A DNA stretch of 64,000 nt, from assembly GCA_045106855.1 (NCBI GenBank), contig JBGCFI010000011.1, positions 1-64,000 on the forward strand, given 5' to 3'. How positions within the stretch are numbered: position 1 is the stretch's first letter; every line of letters starts with the position of its first letter. Source of the DNA: Granulosicoccus sp045106855 (GTDB lineage Bacteria > Pseudomonadota > Gammaproteobacteria > Granulosicoccales > Granulosicoccaceae). This document shows, one piece after another, positions 1 to 6,737 of this stretch. Under the pieces are notes generated by a model that searched no databases, had not been told where the DNA came from, and saw only the letters and a list, made by a program, of their open reading frames with translations. A program made the position numbers and the translations under genes.

Positions 1-2
1 TG

Positions 3-347
3 GGTGTCACCCTGAAGCCGGGCTTTCGCGAAATCAGGGGACTTGCCTGGAGTGGTGCTGGCCACATTGAACGTGTGGAGGTGAGCGCAGATGGGGGTAA
101 TACCTGGCATCAAGCCGAGCTTCAGTCTCCAGTCCTTGACAAGTCGCTAACCCGGTTCACGATTGCCTGGCAATGGGATGGTAGTCCTTGTGTGTTAATG
201 AGCCGAGCGGTGGATTCCACTGGGGATGCACAGCCTACACGCACGGCGCTAGTCAGCGAAAAAGGTATCAACGTCTATCACCATTTCAACGCTATCCTTG
301 CGTGGGAAGTTTCGGCTGATGGCTCGCTGAAACATGTGTACAGCTGA
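3..347 (+). CDS. soxC: SoxC-like sulfite dehydrogenase (C-terminal part, truncated by window edge)
   Basis: The reading frame is open from the first bases, so only the last ~114 residues are present. They form the C-terminal dimerisation domain of a sulfite-oxidase-family molybdoenzyme: the segments GLAWSG and VEVSADGGNTW are typical of SoxC, followed by a beta-rich tail. SoxC is the molybdopterin subunit of periplasmic Sox(CD)2 sulfur dehydrogenase, which oxidises the SoxY-bound sulfane sulfur in thiosulfate oxidation. The next gene, three bases downstream, encodes a SoxD-type cytochrome, which supports SoxC over a general sulfite oxidase. The molybdenum-binding domain lies outside the window and cannot be checked. 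Confidence 0.85.
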   Translation, partial: GVTLKPGFREIRGLAWSGAGHIERVEVSADGGNTWHQAELQSPVLDKSLTRFTIAWQWDGSPCVLMSRAVDSTGDAQPTRTALVSEKGINVYHHFNAILAWEVSADGSLKHVYS

Positions 348-350
348 GTC

Positions 351-1010
351 TTGTCTATGCAGGCAATACACCTGAGCAAGTGGATGAACGTTTCGGTCAC
401 CCTGTTAAGGTGGGTAACCGGGAGTGGAGCGTGGAGGTTTTACTCGCATGCGCTGTCTTACGGGTGTGGCCAAACCATCAGATTGTTTATTCTTCTTTGC
501 TTCAGTGCTTTTTCCCCGGCGCAGTTGGCTAATGAGTTTCCGCTTCCCGGCAAGTCACTTGAAGTCAATCTTGGTATCGAACTGACAAGTGCTCAACTTG
601 CACAGCTGCCAAAACACGTATTTTCTGACGGCAGTGGTCTGCCTGAAGGATTCGGAACAGCCGTTGAAGGCGCGCCACTATATGCAATGCAATGTGCCGG
701 TTGTCACGGTTCTGTTGGCCAGGGCGGCAAGGCGCTCGAGCTTGTGGGGGATGCCAGCTTACTGGCAACGGAGTACCCGGACAAAGGGATTGGCGTTTAC
801 TGGCCGTATGCACCAACGCTCTACGAATATATCAACCGTTCGATGCCTCCCGAGACACCCGGGATATTCAGTGCCGATGAGATGTACTCACTGATTGCTT
901 ATTTACTGGAGCTGAATAAACTGATCGAGCCCGGGTTTGTGTTGAACAGGCACACATTGAGTGATTTACAGCTGCCCAACCGGGATGGTTTTACAACGAT
1001 AGCGCGCTGA
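351..1010 (+). CDS. soxD: SoxD-like c-type cytochrome
   Basis: The predicted protein has about 219 residues. A hydrophobic export segment near residues 43-60 is followed by a single heme c motif, CAGCH, near residue 114, and a later MPPETPG segment that probably supplies the axial Met. SoxD is the cytochrome partner of SoxC in the periplasmic sulfur dehydrogenase and takes its electrons. The gene starts immediately after soxC, so the two are cotranscribed. The start is uncertain: a TTG at 351 and an ATG at 357 both precede a rather long stretch before the signal sequence, so an internal start is possible. Only one heme site is seen, whereas some SoxD proteins have two. Confidence 0.82.
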   Translation: MSMQAIHLSKWMNVSVTLLRWVTGSGAWRFYSHALSYGCGQTIRLFILLCFSAFSPAQLANEFPLPGKSLEVNLGIELTSAQLAQLPKHVFSDGSGLPEGFGTAVEGAPLYAMQCAGCHGSVGQGGKALELVGDASLLATEYPDKGIGVYWPYAPTLYEYINRSMPPETPGIFSADEMYSLIAYLLELNKLIEPGFVLNRHTLSDLQLPNRDGFTTIAR

Positions 1011-1078
1011 CTGCGCAATAGTAAAACGATAGTTATGAAAGAGATTTACAAACGGCTAACCGGGCATTGCTTAGAAGC

Positions 1079-1119
1079 TGTCACGACGGAAGTAACCGCC
1101 GTGACAAGTACCGATTTTT
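1079..1119 (+). terminator. Possible terminator after soxCD
   Basis: An 11-base inverted repeat (TGTCACGACGG at 1079-1089, CCGCCGTGACA at 1096-1106, one mismatch) encloses the loop AAGTAA. A run of five T begins 8 bases later at 1115. It lies between convergent soxD and the formaldehyde dehydrogenase gene. The distance to the T run is longer than ideal, so intrinsic termination is only moderately supported. Confidence 0.45.
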
Positions 1120-1134
1120 AAGCCTGTTAAGACT

Positions 1135-2250
1135 TTAGAACAGTACGACGCTACGTATGCTCTCACCCGAGTGCATAAGGTCAAAGGCCTTGTTGATATC
1201 CTCAAGCGGCATTGTGTGCGTAATCAGGCTGTCGATATCGATGCGCCCATCCATATACATATCGACTATCTTGGGAACATCGGTGCGCCCTCTGGCACCA
1301 CCGAAAGCACTGCCACGCCAGACTCGCCCGGTGACTAACTGAAATGGACGCGTACTGATCTCTTTTCCTGCGCCGGCGACACCAATGACGACACTCTCCC
1401 CCCAGCCTTTGTGGCAGCACTCAAGTGCAGCACGCATGACGTCTACGTTGCCAATGCATTCGAAAGAGTAATCAGCACCGCCACCTGTGAGTTCTACCAG
1501 GTGATCTACCAGATTTTCACCGACTTCTTTGGGATTTACAAAGTGGGTCATGCCAAATTTCTCGGCAACGGCTTTTTTATCATCGTTGAGGTCGACGCCA
1601 ACGATTTGGCGAGCACCGATCATGCGCAGGCCCTGTATTACATTGAGTCCGATGCCTCCCAGCCCGAATACGACGGCTGTGCAGTTAGGCTCGGCCTTGG
1701 CGGTGAACATGACAGCCCCAACACCGGTCGTTACACCACAACCGATGTAACAGATTTTCTCAAATGAGGCGTCCTTGCGGACCTTCGCCAGCGATATTTC
1801 CGGAAGTACGGTGTGGTTAGCGAACGTTGAGCAACCCATGTAGTGCAGGATAGGAGTGCCCTTATAAGAAAAACGCGATGTACCGTCTGGCATAAGTCCC
1901 TGACCTTGCGTCGATCGCACTTTCTGGCACAGATTGGTCTTGGGGTTCAGGCAATACTCGCATTCGCGGCACTCAGGGGTGTACAAGGGGATGACATGAT
2001 CACCGGGAACCAGGCTGGTAACGCCGGGTCCGACTTCCAGCACGACGCCAGCGCCTTCATGGCCAAGAATGGCAGGAAATGCACCTTCCGGATCAGCACC
2101 AGAGCGCGTGAATTCGTCGGTATGGCATATCCCGGTAGCCTTTATTTCGACTAATACTTCTCCGGCCTTTGGGCCTTCGAGATCGACTTCAACAATCTCT
2201 AATGGTTTGCCGGCCTCAAAGGCAACGGCTGCGCGGGTTTTCATACTCAC
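1135..2250 (-). CDS. frmA: S-(hydroxymethyl)glutathione dehydrogenase / class III alcohol dehydrogenase
   Basis: A 371-residue zinc alcohol dehydrogenase of class III. It oxidises S-hydroxymethylglutathione (from formaldehyde and glutathione) with NAD, and can also reduce S-nitrosoglutathione. Catalytic zinc ligands are visible as Cys42 (GICHTDE), His64 (GHEGAG) and Cys171 (CGVTTG). The structural zinc site is Cys94, Cys97, Cys100 and Cys108, and the NAD-binding GLGGIG is at about 196-201. Length and motifs match the family fully. The start is well set: AAGGAG lies 8 bases before the ATG at 2250. No S-formylglutathione hydrolase gene sits beside it. Formaldehyde could come from C1 or methyl-group metabolism, for instance DMSP demethylation (see dmdA), but that link is inference. 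Confidence 0.93.
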   Translation of the reverse strand: MSMKTRAAVAFEAGKPLEIVEVDLEGPKAGEVLVEIKATGICHTDEFTRSGADPEGAFPAILGHEGAGVVLEVGPGVTSLVPGDHVIPLYTPECRECEYCLNPKTNLCQKVRSTQGQGLMPDGTSRFSYKGTPILHYMGCSTFANHTVLPEISLAKVRKDASFEKICYIGCGVTTGVGAVMFTAKAEPNCTAVVFGLGGIGLNVIQGLRMIGARQIVGVDLNDDKKAVAEKFGMTHFVNPKEVGENLVDHLVELTGGGADYSFECIGNVDVMRAALECCHKGWGESVVIGVAGAGKEISTRPFQLVTGRVWRGSAFGGARGRTDVPKIVDMYMDGRIDIDSLITHTMPLEDINKAFDLMHSGESIRSVVLF

Positions 2251-2334
2251 TCCTTATTTTTTTGGATGCGGCAGATGATAAACGTAAAGCTGCTCCAGTG
2301 AAAGTGGGAGTGTGCAAGTGTGTGTAAAAGTCTC

Positions 2335-2350
2335 AGGCGTACACACGCCT
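2335..2350 (-). terminator. Small hairpin after the acyltransferase gene
   Basis: A perfect 6-base inverted repeat (AGGCGT / ACGCCT) with loop ACAC abuts the stop codon of the lpxL-like gene. Read on the minus strand it is followed by GAGACTTTTAC, so it is a weak terminator candidate that would separate this gene from frmA. Confidence 0.3.
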
Positions 2351-3282
2351 TAGCGCTGGTAGGGGTTAGTTTGGGATTGGCTGGGTGGCTTGAATCTTTT
2401 GTGCATCCAGAAGTACTGTTCTGGCTGAGACCTGACCTGCGCTTCGAATATATCGTTGACTTGCTGTGTGGCGCCCTTATCGTCATCACTAGTTAGTCTT
2501 ATGGGTTTGCCAATCGTTAGTGTGTAGCGACCGGTATTACCGTGGCGAGTGGGCATCAACGGCAATACCGCTGCTCCCGTCATACTGGCTATACGTCGTG
2601 TCCCCGCTGTTGTCAGGACCGGCTGGCCGAAAAACTCAGTCTCGATACCGCCGTGGCTTCGGGATACGCTCTGGTCGGGGGAATACCAGACGACTTCGTT
2701 TGTTTTGAGCTTACGTATCATTTGGCGCATCTGGCGGTTGTCTATCAGAGACTGCAGATAGCGACTGCGACGATTAGCGAGAAACGCGGCAAACAGTTCA
2801 TTCTTGGGGGGATCGAAAACCGCTGATACCGGAAAAAGAGGGCCGAGAATAGCGGCGTTCATTTCCAGCAGACTAAAGTGTGCTTGCAGGAGAATGACAC
2901 CACGTTTTGAAGAAAGCGCAGTTTGCAGGTTTTCCGCTCCCACAATTTCGAAACGTTTGTCGAAGAAATGTGCTGGACGGAACCACAAGCTGGCGCCTTC
3001 AGCGATACTCATTCCGACATGTGCATAAACCTTGCGCGCTAACTGCGTTCTTGCTGCAGCGCTCATATCAGGAAACCCGATGGCAAGGTTCGTCAAGGTG
3101 ACTCGGCGCCGGCTTGGAAGCAGGTACCAGACAAGTGATCCGATTTGTCGACCAATACCAAGCTGTATGTCGTAGGGCAGTCTGGACAATAGCCAGAGCA
3201 ACAGAAAACCCAGCCATGTTGGCCAGTATTTTGGTGACAGGAATGAGCGCCAGTTAATGGGGTAGGATGAAGTGTCAGTCAT
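2350..3282 (-). CDS. lpxL: Lipid A biosynthesis lauroyl/myristoyl acyltransferase (LpxL/HtrB family)
   Basis: A 310-residue late acyltransferase that adds a secondary acyl chain to Kdo2-lipid IVA at the inner membrane. A hydrophobic N-terminal segment (about residues 22-35) is followed by the catalytic HX4(D/E) motif, visible as HFSLLE at residues 135-140. The length of about 310 residues is normal for LpxL/LpxM. Which acyl position it modifies cannot be told from sequence. The ATG at 3282 is preferred to the TTG directly before it at 3285. It is divergent from the flavoprotein gene at 3371, with an 88-base shared promoter region. Other lipopolysaccharide genes (kdkA, waaA) lie 7-9 kb away. 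Confidence 0.85.
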   Translation of the reverse strand: MTDTSSYPINWRSFLSPKYWPTWLGFLLLWLLSRLPYDIQLGIGRQIGSLVWYLLPSRRRVTLTNLAIGFPDMSAAARTQLARKVYAHVGMSIAEGASLWFRPAHFFDKRFEIVGAENLQTALSSKRGVILLQAHFSLLEMNAAILGPLFPVSAVFDPPKNELFAAFLANRRSRYLQSLIDNRQMRQMIRKLKTNEVVWYSPDQSVSRSHGGIETEFFGQPVLTTAGTRRIASMTGAAVLPLMPTRHGNTGRYTLTIGKPIRLTSDDDKGATQQVNDIFEAQVRSQPEQYFWMHKRFKPPSQSQTNPYQR

Positions 3283-3370
3283 CAAACTGGCGATCGTTAG
3301 GCAGGTTGATCATTGATTGTAGTCGTGATGCGTTGTTTGCGCTGCGTGGATCCGAAGGAGAGTGACAGGA

Positions 3371-4495
3371 ATGAGCGTTGATTGCGAGTGCGTTGTCATT
3401 GGGGCAGGCGTGGTCGGGCTTGCCATTGCTGCTCGCCTTGCCGAACAGGGTCGTGAGGTTCTCATTCTCGAATCCGAAGCCAGCTTTGGTTCTGTAAGCA
3501 GTGCCAGAAACTCCGAGGTTATTCATGCTGGTATCTACTATACAGCGGATAGTCTTAAGGCACGATATTGCGTTCGTGGAAAACAGCTTCTGTACGACTA
3601 CTGCCAACAACGTCAGATTCCGCATCGACAATGCGGAAAACTGATTGTTGCCACCGACAACACGCAAGTTGAACAACTTGAAAACATCAAGCGAGGTGCA
3701 ATAAGGAATGGCGTGGACGATCTGGTTTTGCTATCGGCTAGTCAGGCCCAGGAGTTAGAGCCTTTGCTGTCTTGCACCGGGGCTTTGCTGTCGCCCTCCA
3801 CGGGAATTCTGGATAGCCATGCGCTTATGATTTCATTGCTGGGAGATGCTGAAAATCATGGCGGACTGATTGCGTATCGCACCTGTGTCCGGACAATTAG
3901 CTACCACGCGCCTAAAAAATGCTTTGAGCTTTGCATGCACGGCGATGAACAAACCACGCTGAGCGCACGTCAAGTGATTAACGCTGCAGGCCATGGAGCC
4001 TGTGAGTTGTCGAACACGGTTACCCAGATACCCGATGACCATCGAGCACAAGCTGTCATGTACAAGGGAAATTACTTCTCGTTGTCCATGAAATCGCCAT
4101 TCTCACGCCTGGTTTATCCCGTGCCTGAAGAGGCTGGTCTTGGTGTCCATCTGACTATCGACATGGCTGGGCGAGCGCGCTTCGGGCCGGATGTAGAACC
4201 CGTAGAAAGCGAAGACTATGCAGTGGATCCGGCTCGCGCTGAGGGTTTTGCCGAGGCTATACGCCAGTATTGGCCGGGCTTACCTGACAATGCACTACTA
4301 CCTGATTATTCGGGTATCAGGCCGCGAGCCCGTGTTGGTGGCCAGCTACACCCGGACTTTATTCTGCAGGGACCGTCTCAGCATGGGATATCGGGTCTGG
4401 TTAATTTGTTGAGTATTGAATCGCCAGGTCTGACTTCGAGTCTGGCAATCGCGGAAGCTGTAACGTCAATGCTCGATGACTCTCATGTCAGGTAA
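3371..4495 (+). CDS. FAD-dependent oxidoreductase, L-2-hydroxyglutarate dehydrogenase (LhgO) family
   Basis: A 374-residue DAO-fold flavoprotein with an N-terminal dinucleotide-binding motif (VIGAGVVGLAIA) near residues 8-19. The segment RNSEVIHAGIYY is typical of the LhgO/L2HGDH family, as is the C-terminal YSGIRPR. Family members oxidise L-2-hydroxyglutarate to 2-oxoglutarate and pass electrons to quinone. The substrate here is inferred from family only. The start is set by AAGGAG at 3355-3360, 10 bases before the ATG at 3371; a GTG at 3362 lies too close to that site. The gene is monocistronic or joined to the DMT gene after a 120-base gap. Confidence 0.78.
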   Translation: MSVDCECVVIGAGVVGLAIAARLAEQGREVLILESEASFGSVSSARNSEVIHAGIYYTADSLKARYCVRGKQLLYDYCQQRQIPHRQCGKLIVATDNTQVEQLENIKRGAIRNGVDDLVLLSASQAQELEPLLSCTGALLSPSTGILDSHALMISLLGDAENHGGLIAYRTCVRTISYHAPKKCFELCMHGDEQTTLSARQVINAAGHGACELSNTVTQIPDDHRAQAVMYKGNYFSLSMKSPFSRLVYPVPEEAGLGVHLTIDMAGRARFGPDVEPVESEDYAVDPARAEGFAEAIRQYWPGLPDNALLPDYSGIRPRARVGGQLHPDFILQGPSQHGISGLVNLLSIESPGLTSSLAIAEAVTSMLDDSHVR

Positions 4496-4615
4496 AGTTC
4501 TGCATTAGCAACTGAATCATCAATTGATGATTTCAGAACACATTGCTGGAGATGTTTTCGTTGTTCGTGATGCACAATTCAGGCAACTAATTGACATCCC
4601 AAGGCTTATCAGACA

Positions 4616-5533
4616 ATGACAACGACGATACGGCAGTCCATGAATTTCCGCGACTGGTTGATGCTGATAGCGCTATCCATACTCTGGGGAGGTTCGTTTT
4701 TTTTCGTAGGCATAGCGGTAAAGGCGCTGACGCCATTAACGATTGTTTTTATCAGGCTTAGTCTCGCTGCAGTGACACTATGGGTCATTGTCGGGCTGTT
4801 TAAAGTGTCGCCGCCAGCCACTCTGGAGGCATGGCGAGCATTGCTCGTCATGGGAATTCTGAACAACGTCATTCCGTTTTCACTCATCGTCTGGGGGCAG
4901 TCTCATATTGAATCCGGACTGGCTTCCATTTTTAATGCAATGACCCCGCTTTTTACAGTCCTGGTAGCCGGAACATTGCTTGCCGATGAAAAATTTAGTG
5001 GCGCAAAAATTGTGGGAGTTTTTCTTGGAATAGTTGGGGCTGTGGTCATGATTGGTACCGATGCACTGGATGGCATGAGCACCGATGTCGTGGCGCAGCT
5101 TGCAGTGATGGGCGCCGCTGTCTCGTATGGTTTTTCGGCCGTGTGGGGCAGGCGTTTCAAGACATTAGGCCTCGATCCCATAGCCATAGCCGCGGGTCAG
5201 GTCACTTTGTCGGCTCTGCTTCTTGCGCCGCTTGCCTGGGTAGTCGAACAACCATTGTCACAAGAGATACCCGGTATTCAGGTCTGGGCCGCGCTGATCG
5301 CTCTTGCCATCTTCAGTACAGCGCTTGCCTACATCCTGTTTTTCAGGGTTCTGGAGTCGGCTGGCGCAACCAATGTATCGCTGGTGACATTTCTTGTACC
5401 CGTATCGGCCATTCTTCTGGGATTCTTGTTTCTGGGTGAGCGGTTGCAAGTGACACATTTTGTCGGCATGGCACTGATAGCTCTGGGTCTGTCGGCCATT
5501 GATGGCAGGTTGTGGCGTAAGCGACGCAGCTGA
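4616..5533 (+). CDS. EamA-family DMT superfamily transporter
   Basis: A 305-residue inner-membrane protein made of two repeated EamA halves, about ten hydrophobic helices in all. The start MNFRDWLMLIALSILWGGSFFF and the second-half ending LGERL are typical of drug/metabolite exporters of the RhtA/YdcZ-like type. Members export amino acids or metabolites, and the substrate cannot be assigned here. The gene is convergent with the ABC ATPase gene, 20 bases away. An internal ATG eight codons in is an alternative start. Confidence 0.82.
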   Translation: MTTTIRQSMNFRDWLMLIALSILWGGSFFFVGIAVKALTPLTIVFIRLSLAAVTLWVIVGLFKVSPPATLEAWRALLVMGILNNVIPFSLIVWGQSHIESGLASIFNAMTPLFTVLVAGTLLADEKFSGAKIVGVFLGIVGAVVMIGTDALDGMSTDVVAQLAVMGAAVSYGFSAVWGRRFKTLGLDPIAIAAGQVTLSALLLAPLAWVVEQPLSQEIPGIQVWAALIALAIFSTALAYILFFRVLESAGATNVSLVTFLVPVSAILLGFLFLGERLQVTHFVGMALIALGLSAIDGRLWRKRRS

Positions 5534-5553
5534 TAATCGTCAGCAAACTTGCT

Positions 5554-6636
5554 CTAGATGCCTGCGCTGAACTGACCACCTGAGGTGATATCTTCACGAT
5601 CAAAGATCACCAGGTGATCCAGCTGGAGTCTTATGCCGAACTGTTCGCCCACATGATGATTGTGATGAGATGGCGCAAGACAGAGCAGGCGCGTGTTGCC
5701 CGGCATACGTAGCGTGTATAAATGGTCGGCCCCGCGAAAATCGCGCGCAATAACGGTTGCCTTGTTTGGGCTGTTGTCATCGTGAATGATGTCATCGGGT
5801 CTTACCAGCAATTCGATAAGTGTTCCGGCGGGAACCTCGGCATTCAGTTCACCGTGAATGGTTCCTAGTTCTGTTTGAATGACATTATCCTCCAGAGTAT
5901 TACCACACAGGAAGACACCTTCACCGATAAAGTCTGCGACAAAGCGATCGGCCGGTGTGTGATACAGCGAATAGGCGTCATCCCATTGTCTAAGTCGTCC
6001 TTTGGAAACGACGCCGATATGGTCGGCAATGGCAAACGCCTCAAATTGATCGTGAGTTACCAGTACTGCCGTGATGCCATCGCGTTTGAGAATTTCCCGG
6101 ACCTCATGTGCCAGCTGAACACGTCGTTCGGTATCCTGGCTGCTGAATGGCTCGTCAAGTAGAAGCACTGGCGGACGGGGAGCCATGGCCCGGATTAACG
6201 CCACACGTTGTTGCTGGCCACCAGAGAGCTGGTGGGGATAGCTATCGGCATACCGTTGCATACCCACCAGGTCCAGCAATTCATTAACGCGTTGCTTTAT
6301 GGCTTTGCGAGATTTGTCGGCGATACCAAAAGCTACATTTTTGCGCACGCTCATGTGTGGAAACAGGGCCAGATCCTGGAAAACCATGCCGACGCGACGT
6401 TGTTCAGGTGATATCTGACTGCTGTTATTCGCCACTTTTTCGCCGGCAATGCGTAATTCCCCTTGTGAAGGTTGCTGGAATCCGCCAATAGCGCGCAGCA
6501 GTGTGGTTTTTCCACAGCCACTTGGGCCTAGCAGGCAGCCAATATCACCGGATTCAAGAACGAACGACACGTTATCAATGATACGGGTGCCGTCGATGTC
6601 GATCGAGATATGGTCTAGTTCTAGCTGAAGGGTCAT
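5554..6636 (-). CDS. ABC transporter ATP-binding protein, FbpC/PotA type, without a visible permease
   Basis: A 360-residue ATPase with Walker A GPSGCGKT at residues 37-44, a Q-loop region (VFQDLALFPHMSV), the signature LSGGQQQRV, Walker B LLLDEPFSS and switch His in VTHD. A C-terminal TOBE-like region follows (about 275-360). The arrangement matches import ATPases for ferric iron, putrescine or similar solutes (FbpC/PotA/CysA group). The ATG at 6636 is preferred to the longer reading from 6675, because MTLQLELDHIS begins the domain normally. No permease or binding-protein gene is adjacent: the neighbours are a DMT exporter and glnE. Its partner is therefore unknown. Confidence 0.8.
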   Translation of the reverse strand: MTLQLELDHISIDIDGTRIIDNVSFVLESGDIGCLLGPSGCGKTTLLRAIGGFQQPSQGELRIAGEKVANNSSQISPEQRRVGMVFQDLALFPHMSVRKNVAFGIADKSRKAIKQRVNELLDLVGMQRYADSYPHQLSGGQQQRVALIRAMAPRPPVLLLDEPFSSQDTERRVQLAHEVREILKRDGITAVLVTHDQFEAFAIADHIGVVSKGRLRQWDDAYSLYHTPADRFVADFIGEGVFLCGNTLEDNVIQTELGTIHGELNAEVPAGTLIELLVRPDDIIHDDNSPNKATVIARDFRGADHLYTLRMPGNTRLLCLAPSHHNHHVGEQFGIRLQLDHLVIFDREDITSGGQFSAGI

Positions 6637-6737
6637 GTCGTAATCATACCCGATGACATGCAATCGAGCTGGCAAGCCAGTATGCTGATGCTGTCTGTTA
6701 AGTCACATTTTTCCAAGGGTTTTTAAGGAGCTTAGCC

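Noticed and set aside
1411..1767. 118-codon plus-strand ORF inside the formaldehyde dehydrogenase gene
   Set aside because: Antisense to a well-supported gene, no domain and no ribosome site.
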